A stretch of DNA of 27,402 nt, taken from IMG/VR virus record IMGVR_UViG_3300006920_000186, positions 1 through 27,402 of that record. One strand, 5' to 3'. Below are positions 12,997 to 20,744 of this stretch, one piece after another (the first letter of the stretch is position 1; every line of letters begins with the position of its first letter). The notes beneath the pieces are model-generated. The model worked only from the letters and a program-made list of their open reading frames with translations, was not told where the DNA came from and ran no database searches. This stretch comes from a virus. The position numbers were made by a program, and so were the translations under genes.

Positions 12997-13049
12997 GGAG
13001 GGAACCTCTGTACATATAATGTGTACTAAGGTTCTCTCCATATTTTTTT
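12997..13049 (+). terminator. Rho-independent terminator after rIIB
   Basis: An 11-bp stem, 12997-13007 with 13029-13039 (one G-U), is topped by a six-pair helix (GTACAT with GTGTAC). It is followed by ATA and seven T. This is the clearest + strand terminator in the window and closes the transcription unit ending with rIIB. The next start (13068) follows within 20 bases, so downstream genes depend on read-through or on a promoter within or before the hairpin. Confidence 0.9.
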
Positions 13050-13067
13050 CATCGGAAAGGATGTAAA

Positions 13068-13304
13068 GTGGCTGACCAAATTGAATTAAGTAAGAATGCC
13101 TTTATATATTTTGTTGTTACCGACTTAGACACAGAAGACGCACAGTTATTCAAAAATAAGGAAGAACTAGTGGAATGGCTAAGGCAGGATGCAGAAGGCA
13201 TGACAGATGTATCAGAAATTAATGATTACATGATATACAGAATACCAAGAGCTGAATTCATTAACCCTAGAATGAAAATAGAATTGGAACTTAAATATGA
13301 CTGA
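13068..13304 (+). CDS. Small acidic hypothetical protein, GTG start
   Basis: Encodes 78 residues from GTG 13068 with AAAGGA (13056-13061) properly spaced. It is acidic with an alpha/beta pattern (FIYFVVTDLDTEDAQLF, then EELVEWLRQDAEG). It overlaps the GP88-family gene by eight bases. No family recognised. Confidence 0.75.
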   Translation: MADQIELSKNAFIYFVVTDLDTEDAQLFKNKEELVEWLRQDAEGMTDVSEINDYMIYRIPRAEFINPRMKIELELKYD

Positions 13305-14034
13305 TAAGAAAAAATTAACTTGGACATCAAAGACGATAAGTGCAGGTAATAATTCCAAAACAGTTAAGGGTGACGAAGAGTACCTAACAGCGATTATGTA
13401 TATGGCTCCATATAAACTATCTGGGGTAGGTAATCTTTGTTCAATGGCGGAACTAGCTAAGTGCCATGAACCATGTCTAAATCTATCTGGACGTGGTATA
13501 TTCAACAATGTACAAAAGGCAAGAATTAGAAAATCTAAGTGGTACTTTCAGGATCGTAAATCGTTCATGGATCAGCTATACAAAGATGTAGAAAGGTTCG
13601 AAAAGTTCTGCGAGAAGAACGATGTGATGCCAGCAGTAAGGCTTAATGGTACATCAGATGTTAGATGGGAATTGATTAAGGATGATGAAGGTAAATGTAT
13701 ATTCGAAAGATTTCCCGACATAACGTTCTATGATTACACTAAAATATATAATAGAAAAGTAACAAAATATAAGAACTACCACTTAACATGGTCTTACTCA
13801 GAAGCTAATCCAAAATACCAAGTATACTTTAAGGAAGCTAAGAAAGCTAAGATGAATATAGCAGTTGTATTTAGAGATGATAAGTTTCCAAGGAAGTTTC
13901 TAAACTGGAAAGTAATTAACGGAGATGCAGATGACCTAAGATTTCTTGACCCCAAGAATAGTATCGTAGGGCTGAAGGCGAAAGGTCCAGCTAAGAAAGA
14001 TACATCAGGATTTGTTGTAGACACGAGAGTATAA
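13297..14034 (+). CDS. GP88-family conserved phage protein
   Basis: Encodes 245 residues with the features I associate with the phage GP88 family. A cysteine cluster (C48, C56, C60 in LCSMAELAKCHEPCL) is followed by LSGRGIFNNVQKAR. Then come AVRLNGTSDVRWE (about residue 110) and FYDYTKIYNRKV, with YHLTWSYSE further on. The three cysteines ahead of an alpha/beta core resemble an iron-sulphur cluster site as in radical-SAM enzymes, but activity is unproven. It is the last + strand gene before the convergent reverse-strand gene. Confidence 0.8.
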   Translation: MTDKKKLTWTSKTISAGNNSKTVKGDEEYLTAIMYMAPYKLSGVGNLCSMAELAKCHEPCLNLSGRGIFNNVQKARIRKSKWYFQDRKSFMDQLYKDVERFEKFCEKNDVMPAVRLNGTSDVRWELIKDDEGKCIFERFPDITFYDYTKIYNRKVTKYKNYHLTWSYSEANPKYQVYFKEAKKAKMNIAVVFRDDKFPRKFLNWKVINGDADDLRFLDPKNSIVGLKAKGPAKKDTSGFVVDTRV

Positions 14035-14040
14035 TACATG

Positions 14041-14066
14041 AAAAAAATAAGTGACCCGAAGGCCAC
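14041..14066 (-). terminator. Reverse-strand rho-independent terminator
   Basis: On the - strand, GTGGCC-TTCG-GGTCAC (six pairs with one G-U and a very stable TTCG tetraloop) is followed by TTA and a run of T. It lies directly after the stop of the reverse-strand gene. On the + strand the same hairpin has a mismatch and no T-tract, so it is directional. Confidence 0.85.
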
Positions 14067-14074
14067 CTATCTTA

Positions 14075-14497
14075 CTATTCCTTACCGCCCCTTATAACAC
14101 CCAACTGAATGAGTTCTGCTTCAAGCTCATCATCGGAAATATCGCTAACATCAATATTCTTGTTTGTTTGGTCGATACGGGAAAGTTTTGGAGTCTCAAA
14201 CTCGACTAGTTCCTTAGCCAGTTCCTGAGCCTCAATCATCTTTCCTTCTTCCATCAGTTGTAACATTCTAAAACGTAAGAAGTCCAATGCAGAAGGTGCA
14301 TCAGCAATCTGAATGCGCTCCTTCATAATGTTCCAGTCTTTGATTGACTTGTTCAACTTCTTAGCGAGGACATTCTTCGCCTTTCGTGACGCAGCAGACT
14401 TCAATTGCATTTCCCTAGCCTTGTCGGGATCAGTGACAGGTTTAAGGTTGCGTAATGAGTTCGGATGCGAGTTAAAGGGCTTCTTTTCATCAGCCAT
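14075..14497 (-). CDS. Putative terminase small subunit or DNA-binding protein
   Basis: Encodes 140 residues on the opposite strand to every other gene here. The N-terminus (HPNSLRNLKP, then DPDKAREMQLKSAASRKAKN) matches the usual start of phage small-terminase-like proteins, in which NxxNLxP is followed by an E/A-rich basic helix. The C-terminus (KLSRIDQTNKNIDVSDISDDELEAEL) is also typical of those proteins. A small terminase would recognise the packaging site on phage DNA. AGGAG lies upstream. It has its own terminator and a control region, so it may be an independently acquired (moron-like) gene. A regulatory DNA-binding protein is an alternative. Confidence 0.5.
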   Translation of the reverse strand: MADEKKPFNSHPNSLRNLKPVTDPDKAREMQLKSAASRKAKNVLAKKLNKSIKDWNIMKERIQIADAPSALDFLRFRMLQLMEEGKMIEAQELAKELVEFETPKLSRIDQTNKNIDVSDISDDELEAELIQLGVIRGGKE

Positions 14498-14536
14498 ATC
14501 ATATTTCTCCTATATATAGAGGGACTTCTCCCTGTA

Positions 14537-14624
14537 AGGGGACAGTATATTTAGTATATGGCTAAAATAACACCACTAAACCTAGTAGATAAAACCGATA
14601 TCACCACAATATCTACTGTCCCCT
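14537..14624. promoter_or_regulatory. Divergent control region with 11-bp inverted repeat
   Basis: AGGGGACAGTA (14537-14547) is repeated as its exact reverse complement at 14614-14624. An additional AGGGA-cttc-TCCCT hairpin lies at about 14520-14533, beside the start of the reverse gene. The arms flank an A/T-rich stretch and a 22-codon open frame. They could be two facing operator or promoter elements, or the base of a large hairpin. It is the only place where divergent transcription is needed. Confidence 0.55.
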
Positions 14625-14626
14625 AA
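14558..14626 (+). other. 22-codon open frame inside the control region
   Basis: ATG 14558 to TAA 14626 encodes MAKITPLNLVDKTDITTIS plus three residues. The first residues resemble the start of some phage structural proteins, and the stop lies within the right arm of the inverted repeat. It has no well-spaced ribosome binding site. It may be a leader peptide or a remnant of a gene start, or chance. Confidence 0.3.
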
Positions 14627-14639
14627 TAGGAGTCATTAA

Positions 14640-14984
14640 ATGGGAGAGCTACAAGAAGAAAGAAATATCATAATGGAAGAGGTTGCAACAGAGTATAACG
14701 TAGTAATTAACTCACCATTAGATGACGTAGAGATTGCGTACCTATCGAACTACCTAACCTTATACAACTTCAGTAGGGTAGATTTCAGAGGACTAATTAT
14801 AAACATCATATCAAAGGATGAGCTAAGAGAGACTGTGAGAATGATAGCATCTTGGCTTAGTCGTATCGGTGCTGATGGAGATGTATTCTGTATTCAACAA
14901 GTAAACAACTTTTATACAGGGTATGTATCTGAAGAAGTAAATGAATTACTGAGGAAAATGCCTAATGATCAAACTAAACATTAA
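14640..14984 (+). CDS. Hypothetical acidic protein
   Basis: Encodes 114 residues. AGGAG at 14628 is well spaced before the ATG. The sequence is largely helical (LRETVRMIASWLSRIGADG), with one early beta-like segment (TEYNVVINSP). No known domain. It overlaps the dNMP-kinase-like gene by 20 bases and heads the nucleotide-metabolism operon. Confidence 0.75.
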   Translation: MGELQEERNIIMEEVATEYNVVINSPLDDVEIAYLSNYLTLYNFSRVDFRGLIINIISKDELRETVRMIASWLSRIGADGDVFCIQQVNNFYTGYVSEEVNELLRKMPNDQTKH

Positions 14985-15483
14985 CGGATATGCAAGGCAC
15001 GGTAAGGATACAGTGGCAGATATGTTCGTACAGTTTCATGGGTTCAGGAAGACTGACGCATCTATGCTTTATGCAAGAGACATAAGACAAATGGGCGTAA
15101 TAGAAGGGTATCACTCAGACAGAGAATGTTATGATGATAGGATTAACCACAGAAAAGAATGGTTCGACTTCATTACAGATGCTACTAAGAATGAACCAGA
15201 CCTATATGTAAAAGAAGTATTAAGGGGTGGGGATATCTATGTGGGTCAAAGAAACCTAAAACAATACTACCAGACTAAACACCTATTTGACGCGACAATA
15301 TGGGTAGACTCATCAAATAGAGGACTAGAAAGGGAAGCGAAAGAAAGTTGTGAATTGAACCCACTAATAGAACATACATTCTACATAGACAACAGTAAGT
15401 CTATTTATGAAACAGGAAAACAGATAGATTCAATTATGAACCTATTAATTAATAGAAAGAATATTCAAAATGATGCATTATGA
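14965..15483 (+). CDS. Deoxynucleoside monophosphate kinase-like P-loop protein
   Basis: Encodes 172 residues. The N-terminal P-loop GYARHGKDT (residues 8-16) follows the pattern of phage and bacterial dNMP kinases, which phosphorylate dNMPs with ATP. EVLRGGDIYVGQRNLKQY fits the substrate/lid region, and FDATIWVDSSNR is the conserved strand after it. Length is a little short for T4 gene 1 but normal for related phage kinases. It lies between ThyX and RNR functions, which favours nucleotide kinase over another P-loop NTPase. Start overlaps the preceding gene. Confidence 0.75.
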   Translation: MIKLNINGYARHGKDTVADMFVQFHGFRKTDASMLYARDIRQMGVIEGYHSDRECYDDRINHRKEWFDFITDATKNEPDLYVKEVLRGGDIYVGQRNLKQYYQTKHLFDATIWVDSSNRGLEREAKESCELNPLIEHTFYIDNSKSIYETGKQIDSIMNLLINRKNIQNDAL

Positions 15484-16039
15484 TACAGTAAAAGACGCAC
15501 TAAATAAAATGACAAACAGAAATGTTGAGCTGTATATGGAGATGATTTGGGATGTTGCAGAGTTCAACAGTAAATTTGAAATAAAGACAGATATTGATCT
15601 ACAATCAAAACTAGTATGTGAAGAAGTCTTTGAGTGGATGGAGGAACTTCTAAATTATGGAATGACAACTAACCTAATGAAAGAAACTATAGATATTCTA
15701 TATGTTCTAGAGGGATTAGCTGTAATGTTAATGAATGAAGAGAAGACAGAGTTCGAAGTATACAACGAAGAGAAATTAAGGAAAGCAATAGCCTATATCA
15801 ATGATACTATATCTAATGTAGCAAACCTGTTTGAAGAATATGAAACACTAAGCGCTTGGAAGAAAGTACACAAAAGTAATATGTCTAAGCTAGACGTAGA
15901 TGGTAATGTTATTCGTAGAGAAGATGGTAAGGTGCTAAAGTCTGATCTATATAAGCCAGCAGACCTAAGCGATGTAGTGAATAAATATACAACGATTGAA
16001 ATCCTAGAGGATATCAAGGAAGAATTGACAGAGGACTAA
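15470..16039 (+). CDS. MazG-like NTP pyrophosphohydrolase
   Basis: Encodes 189 residues. The helix pair EEVFEWMEE and KETIDILYVLEG supplies the acidic metal-binding residues of all-alpha NTP pyrophosphohydrolases (MazG/dUTPase-like superfamily). The C-terminal segment (HKSNMSKLDVDGNVI, then REDGKVLKSDLYKPADL) is a hallmark of phage members. It would hydrolyse non-canonical NTPs or dUTP, or adjust alarmone levels as proposed for MazG. The gene overlaps the kinase by 14 bases; ATG 15473 is an equally possible start. Confidence 0.85.
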   Translation: MMHYDTVKDALNKMTNRNVELYMEMIWDVAEFNSKFEIKTDIDLQSKLVCEEVFEWMEELLNYGMTTNLMKETIDILYVLEGLAVMLMNEEKTEFEVYNEEKLRKAIAYINDTISNVANLFEEYETLSAWKKVHKSNMSKLDVDGNVIRREDGKVLKSDLYKPADLSDVVNKYTTIEILEDIKEELTED

Positions 16040-16042
16040 TAT

Positions 16043-16192
16043 ATGACAATTAATAATTATGAATTTATGACACAAAGCCAACAGCTAAAGATTAGAATGC
16101 TGGAGGAAGACTGGGAAGATGGTGTGATTACACAAGAGCAATACAGAGATTTCATTTCTGATATTGAAGATGAGATGGATGAGCTAATATGA
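16043..16192 (+). CDS. Very small acidic hypothetical protein
   Basis: Encodes 49 residues (MTINNYEFMTQSQQLKIRML..., ending in DIEDEMDELI), acidic and helical, three bases after the MazG-like gene. AGAGGA overlaps the end of that gene and is a good RBS. The middle (EDGVITQEQYRDFISDIE) resembles a short EF-hand- or SHOCT-like helical hairpin, but no family can be assigned. Confidence 0.65.
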   Translation: MTINNYEFMTQSQQLKIRMLEEDWEDGVITQEQYRDFISDIEDEMDELI

Positions 16193-16204
16193 CATGGAAA
16201 ACCA

Positions 16205-16381
16205 ATGGCAGACAACCCCATAGGTAAAAAGTACGAAATAAAGGAAGACTCATTCACACATAGACTTTATGGGGTTCCAATTGGTTCCTATGAAGTCTAT
16301 GTTGGTGAATTTGGGTGGGACGATGGAGATATGTACATACGAGTAAGAGATAGGAAATGGAAGTTAAAAGATTTAGATTGA
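16205..16381 (+). CDS. Small hypothetical protein
   Basis: Encodes 58 residues starting MADNPIGKKYEIKEDSFTHR, beta-rich with several aromatic residues (YEVYVGEFGWDDGDMYIRV), ending in a basic KWKLKDLD. Its pattern resembles a small barrel or Tudor-like fold, but this is only visual. The RBS is weak (GGAAAA). It sits between the MazG-like gene and glutaredoxin. Confidence 0.6.
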   Translation: MADNPIGKKYEIKEDSFTHRLYGVPIGSYEVYVGEFGWDDGDMYIRVRDRKWKLKDLD

Positions 16382-16406
16382 AAGAAATGATTAAGGGATA
16401 GATACG

Positions 16407-16667
16407 ATGGAAGAAGATGAAGAAGAGTGGGATAGTGATAATTACACAGTATTCACTGCAGGTAAATGTGAATGGTGTACTAAGGTAATCAACCTAATGG
16501 GTAACCTAGGATTAACATTCGATGTAGTATCAGTAAAAGGTAACAAAGAGGCCCTAACTTTTATGGGTGAGCGTGGATTGAAAACAGTACCGCAAGTCTT
16601 TAGAGGACTAGAGCTAATTGGTGGGTACGAAGATTTTGTGATATACACAAAACAACTTAACTTGTGA
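16407..16667 (+). CDS. Glutaredoxin, NrdH/Grx type
   Basis: Encodes 86 residues with the thioredoxin-fold signature CEWC (C21-C24), then TVPQVF (cis-proline loop) and IGGYEDF, all canonical for glutaredoxins. It reduces disulphides; the neighbour (12 bases downstream) is ribonucleotide reductase, whose active-site cysteines need a dithiol donor, so it most likely re-reduces that enzyme. A short acidic N-terminal extension (MEEDEEEWDSD) precedes the fold. AAGGGA upstream supports the start. Confidence 0.9.
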   Translation: MEEDEEEWDSDNYTVFTAGKCEWCTKVINLMGNLGLTFDVVSVKGNKEALTFMGERGLKTVPQVFRGLELIGGYEDFVIYTKQLNL

Positions 16668-16679
16668 GTAAAAAGAAAT

Positions 16680-18593
16680 ATGAACGACTATCAGAAATTT
16701 ATAGCAACCAGCCGCTATGCACGATGGCTGGAAGAAGAAGGGAGACGTGAATCCTATGACGAAACGGTAGATCGTTACGTTGATAATGTAATAGTACCAG
16801 CGATAGACAATGCAGGTCTAATAGATGATGGAACTATTGAAGATATCAGAAAATCGATTAAGAATATGGAAGTCATGCCATCAATGAGAGCAATGATGAC
16901 TGCTGGTCCTGCTCTTAATAGAGATAACACTTGTGCATTCAACTGTTCCTATTTGCCAGTGGATAACCTAAGAGCCTTCGACGAAGCTATGTATATACTA
17001 CTATGTGGTACAGGAGTAGGATTCTCAGTAGAAAGACAAGAAATCTCAAAGCTACCTGAAGTACCACTGATTAAGTTCAGTGACGTGATCATTAAGGTAG
17101 GAGACTCTAAAGAGGGATGGGCAGAGTCGCTAAGACTTCTACTAGAAACACTATTCAACGGATTACTCCCAAGGTGGGACACTAGAGATGTACGAGATGC
17201 TGGTTCAAGACTGATTACATTCGGAGGACGAGCATCTGGTCCAGCACCACTGATAGAGCTATTCGACTTTGTTGTAGCCACAGTTAAGGCTGCTCAGGGC
17301 CGTAAGCTAACTTCTCTAGAGTGCCATGACATTATGTGTAAGATTGGAGAAGTCGTAGTGGTAGGTGGAGTAAGACGTTCCGCAATGATATCGCTAAGTA
17401 ATCTATCAGACCAACGGATGAGTAAAGCTAAATCTGGTGCTTGGTATGAGAACGACAAACAACGTGCTCTAGCGAACAACAGCACAGCCTATACAGAGAA
17501 ACCAGACATGGACTCGTTCATACAAGAATGGCATTCACTGGTATCCTCTAGGTCCGGTGAACGTGGAATGTTCAATAGAATGGCAGCTATAAAACAGGTA
17601 GAGAAGTTTGGAAGACGAAAATCAAAGCTAGAAAACTCTACATCATATATAGCTTTCGGGACAAACCCATGCTCAGAAATTATCTTAAGACCATACCAGT
17701 TCTGTAACCTAACAGAAGTAGTGGCCAGAGTAGATGATACATTCGAAACTCTGGAAGATAAAGTATACATCGCAGTAGTTATCGGTACTATTCAAGCATC
17801 ACTTACTCACTTTCCATACCTACGGGATATCTGGAGAAAGAACACAGAGGAAGAGGCACTGCTAGGAGTATCGATTACAGGAATTATGGACTCTCCATAT
17901 CTGAGAAACTGTACAGAAGAAGACCTTAATGAGTTGAGAGTTTATGCAGTAGAAGTTAATGAGAAGTATTCTAAGTTACTGGGGATCAAACCAGCAGCAG
18001 CTATTACTTGCGTTAAGCCGAGTGGAACTGTATCACAACTAACAGACACAGCATCAGGAATACACGCTAGGTATGCAGACTACTACATTAGAACAGTTAG
18101 GGGTGACAACAAAGACCCACTGACAGAGTTCATGAAGTGGGTAGGGGTTCCTAGTGAACCATGTGTAATGAAACCTGACAATACGACCATTTTCAGCTTC
18201 CCAATGAAATCACCAGAGGGAGCTATCAAAGCCAGCGATTGGACAGCACTAGAACAACTAGAGTTCTGGATTAAGTTCCAAAGAGGTTGGTGTGAACACA
18301 AACCATCTGTTACTATTAATGTGAGAGAGCATGAATGGATGGAAGTAGGAGCTTGGGTATATAAGAACTTTGATGAAGTATCAGGGATTTCATTTCTACC
18401 GTATGACGATAACGTTTATCAACAAGCACCTTATCAAGAAATAACAGAAGCCGATTATGTAGCGTTAGAAGGAAAGATGCCAAAAGCAATCAACTGGGAA
18501 CTACTCAGTGCCTTCGAACATGAAGATCATACATCAGGCTCACAGACATTCGCATGTTCCTCTGGATCGTGTGAGATAGTCGATATTAACTAG
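16680..18593 (+). CDS. nrdJ: Class II (B12-dependent) ribonucleoside-triphosphate reductase, monomeric
   Basis: Encodes 637 residues. It converts ribonucleotides to deoxyribonucleotides using adenosylcobalamin to generate a thiyl radical. Diagnostic features: MPSMRAMMTAGPAL near residue 65, NCSYLPVD with C89, and LLCGTGVGFSVERQ. These are followed by NPCSEI (C331 and E333, radical cysteine and proton shuttle) and FCNLTE (C342). C89 and C342 form the substrate-reducing pair. The C-terminal CSSGSC (C626, C631) matches the redox-shuttle pair of the Lactobacillus leichmannii enzyme. It is somewhat shorter than that enzyme. Glutaredoxin upstream would recharge it. Activity depends on host cobalamin. 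A hairpin follows the stop. Confidence 0.95.
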   Translation: MNDYQKFIATSRYARWLEEEGRRESYDETVDRYVDNVIVPAIDNAGLIDDGTIEDIRKSIKNMEVMPSMRAMMTAGPALNRDNTCAFNCSYLPVDNLRAFDEAMYILLCGTGVGFSVERQEISKLPEVPLIKFSDVIIKVGDSKEGWAESLRLLLETLFNGLLPRWDTRDVRDAGSRLITFGGRASGPAPLIELFDFVVATVKAAQGRKLTSLECHDIMCKIGEVVVVGGVRRSAMISLSNLSDQRMSKAKSGAWYENDKQRALANNSTAYTEKPDMDSFIQEWHSLVSSRSGERGMFNRMAAIKQVEKFGRRKSKLENSTSYIAFGTNPCSEIILRPYQFCNLTEVVARVDDTFETLEDKVYIAVVIGTIQASLTHFPYLRDIWRKNTEEEALLGVSITGIMDSPYLRNCTEEDLNELRVYAVEVNEKYSKLLGIKPAAAITCVKPSGTVSQLTDTASGIHARYADYYIRTVRGDNKDPLTEFMKWVGVPSEPCVMKPDNTTIFSFPMKSPEGAIKASDWTALEQLEFWIKFQRGWCEHKPSVTINVREHEWMEVGAWVYKNFDEVSGISFLPYDDNVYQQAPYQEITEADYVALEGKMPKAINWELLSAFEHEDHTSGSQTFACSSGSCEIVDIN

Positions 18594-18598
18594 AGAGA

Positions 18599-18624
18599 GT
18601 GGGCTGGCCGAAAGGCTGGCTCAC
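18599..18624 (+). terminator. Hairpin after the RNR gene
   Basis: An 11-pair stem with three G-U pairs, 18599-18609 with 18614-18624, is capped by a GAAA tetraloop and begins five bases after the RNR stop. It is followed by CTATCATT, not a full T-tract. It may be a weak terminator or an mRNA-stabilising element, since further genes follow within 15 bases. Confidence 0.5.
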
Positions 18625-18636
18625 CTATCATTATAA

Positions 18637-18798
18637 ATGAAAGAATTTAATTATGAACACTTCAAGTGTTTAGATTGTAGGGAAGATTATTCCCGGCTGG
18701 TGTTAAATGAAAAGCACAAAGACGACGACCTCTGCCCTACATGTTCCAATAAGAGAGAACAGAAAGAGATTGTTAGCTGTAACACCAGAACAAATTGA
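18637..18798 (+). CDS. Very small zinc-ribbon-like protein
   Basis: Encodes 53 residues starting MKEFNYEHFKCLDC. Two CxxC pairs (C11-C14 and C33-C36) suggest a zinc-binding ribbon. It has no strong ribosome binding site and overlaps the next frame by 92 bases, so one of the two may not be expressed; the cysteine pattern argues for this one. Confidence 0.5.
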   Translation: MKEFNYEHFKCLDCREDYSRLVLNEKHKDDDLCPTCSNKREQKEIVSCNTRTN

Positions 18799-18898
18799 GT
18801 GGCACCTCATAGCAGGTTATGTATTCATAGTAGTAATGATACTAGGGATCATAGACCCATTGAGATTTATACCACCTAGAAAGGAAGATAATGACTAA
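18707..18898 (+). CDS. Small single-span membrane protein
   Basis: Encodes up to 63 residues. A strong hydrophobic segment (LIAGYVFIVVMILGII, about residues 34-49) is followed by a short charged tail. The N-terminal 25 residues overlap the zinc-ribbon gene; a TTG at 18770 preceded by AAAGAGA would give a 42-residue product without that overlap. Its end overlaps the polymerase gene by eight bases. A small membrane protein beside the replication genes could be membrane-active, but no role is shown. Confidence 0.5.
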   Translation: MKSTKTTTSALHVPIRENRKRLLAVTPEQIEWHLIAGYVFIVVMILGIIDPLRFIPPRKEDND

Positions 18899-20744
18899 AC
18901 AATTAGTATGGGATATTGAAACCAACGGATTGTTAGATACGATGGATGAAGTATGGATTCTATGTGCAGAAGATATTGACACAGGGACTACATATGACTT
19001 CTCCGACCACGATAAAACACTACCAAATATGGACTATGGTATAGAACTACTAGATCAATGCCAACACCACATAGGACATAACCTATTCGGATTTGACTTC
19101 TTGGCAATGAATAAGAAGTACGGATGGGAATTACGTGATGATCAAAAAGTAACAGACACATGGATTCTATCACTGTTAAACTGTTATAAGCGAGATCATA
19201 ATCACGGACTAAAGGGGTGGGGAGAGAAGTTAGGAAACTCGAAGATCGAATTTAATGATTGGGAAAAATACTCACCAGAAATGAAAAGATATTGTAGACA
19301 GGATGTACGACTTAACACAGAAGTATATCGTAAACTACATTCAGAAGCTAAATCGTTGATAGCCAGAAATCCGTTGTACTCTAAACGTATCATGATCGAG
19401 ATGTACGTTTCACGACTAAACATGAAACAACAAAGGGGTTGGGTATACGACAGAGAACTTGCAGATAAAACTATAGAAGAATTAGATACTAAGATGAAGA
19501 AAGTTGAACGTGCTATTGAACCTAAGCTCGGACATAAGCGAGTGTGGATTGATAAGGCACCTAAGACGCCTAAGTACACATCAAAGGGATGGTATCACTC
19601 TATTACTGCCAAGCTACTATCAGAATACCTAGGAACAAAAGTAATTCCAGAAGATGCATTGAAAGATAACCCACCGATTAAACCCGGAGAACACTTCCAG
19701 AGATTCAAGGAAGAGAAAGTAACTATGGGTCAGATGGATGATGTAAAGACATACCTGATGGAACAATGCGGGTGGAAACCAAATGAATGGAATAGAACTA
19801 AAACTCCTACGGGAGGATGGAAAAACTCATCACCTAAGCTAGAGGGTAAAAACCTTGAAGAGCTGGGAGACGTAGGTAAGGGTGTATCAGAATACTATAT
19901 GCTGAGACATCGTCGTTCATTCATTGAAGGATTCAATAAACTATCTGATATCAGAGGTGATGGACGTATCAATGGAGGTATGTGGACAATAGGTACACCT
20001 ACGTTCAGGGTACGTCACACAGGTATCGTAAATCTACCTAAGAACGACGAGAATGTACCTTACGGTAAGGAGATTAGGTCGTTACTGACAGTAGAAGACG
20101 ATAGGGTGGTAGTAGGCGCTGACTCAGCAGGAAACCAGCTTAGAGGAGCATGCCACGTATTCAACAACCCAACGTTCACTGATCGTATCGTAAACAGTGA
20201 GGATGCACACCAAGAGAATGCAGACGCAGTAGGGTGTACTCGTGATGAAGCTAAGGTATTTATCTACAGAGTTCTGTTTGCAACTACTGCATTTGGACTA
20301 GCTAAAGCATTTGGTAAGACTGAAGCTTATGCTCAGGATATTCTAGATACTTTCGACAGGGATGTACCAGAGTTCAAGGTAATCAAAGATAAATATGAAT
20401 CAGAGTGGCACCAGAATGGTGGATATATCTTTGGACTAACAGGTAATATCTTGTTTGTAGAAGAACCACGTAAATGTCTAAACTCTGTACTACAAGATTT
20501 AGAAAAGGCCTCATGTGCAGCAGCGCTGTGGTGGGCTGAAGAAGAAATGAAAAAGGTAAACATAGACTACTACCCACTAATTTTCTACCATGATGAAGGA
20601 GCCTTCGCTGTAAAGAAAGATCAAGCTGAAGAAGCTGCTAAAATCATATCTAATGGATTCAAAGAGGGTCCAAAGATATTCGGTATAGAGATAATGGACG
20701 GCGGTGGCGGTCAAATTGGGAGAACATATGCTGATGTTCACTAG
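18891..20744 (+). CDS. Family A DNA polymerase with 3'-5' exonuclease (T7 gp5-like)
   Basis: Encodes 617 residues, somewhat shorter than T7 gp5. The exonuclease motifs are DIETNG (D8, E10), HNLFGFDF and YCRQD. Motif A is GADSAGNQLR, with the metal-binding D411, but Gln416 where most relatives have Glu. Motif B is RDEAKVFIYRVLFA (R451, K455, Y459), where the usual YG dipeptide is replaced by Phe463-Ala464. Motif C is HDE (567-569). Tyr459 corresponds to the T7 tyrosine (Tyr526) that accepts dideoxynucleotides. The host thioredoxin-binding loop of T7 cannot be identified with certainty. It replicates the phage genome together with the helicase and SSB. Start overlaps the previous gene by eight bases. 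Confidence 0.95.
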   Translation: MTKQLVWDIETNGLLDTMDEVWILCAEDIDTGTTYDFSDHDKTLPNMDYGIELLDQCQHHIGHNLFGFDFLAMNKKYGWELRDDQKVTDTWILSLLNCYKRDHNHGLKGWGEKLGNSKIEFNDWEKYSPEMKRYCRQDVRLNTEVYRKLHSEAKSLIARNPLYSKRIMIEMYVSRLNMKQQRGWVYDRELADKTIEELDTKMKKVERAIEPKLGHKRVWIDKAPKTPKYTSKGWYHSITAKLLSEYLGTKVIPEDALKDNPPIKPGEHFQRFKEEKVTMGQMDDVKTYLMEQCGWKPNEWNRTKTPTGGWKNSSPKLEGKNLEELGDVGKGVSEYYMLRHRRSFIEGFNKLSDIRGDGRINGGMWTIGTPTFRVRHTGIVNLPKNDENVPYGKEIRSLLTVEDDRVVVGADSAGNQLRGACHVFNNPTFTDRIVNSEDAHQENADAVGCTRDEAKVFIYRVLFATTAFGLAKAFGKTEAYAQDILDTFDRDVPEFKVIKDKYESEWHQNGGYIFGLTGNILFVEEPRKCLNSVLQDLEKASCAAALWWAEEEMKKVNIDYYPLIFYHDEGAFAVKKDQAEEAAKIISNGFKEGPKIFGIEIMDGGGGQIGRTYADVH

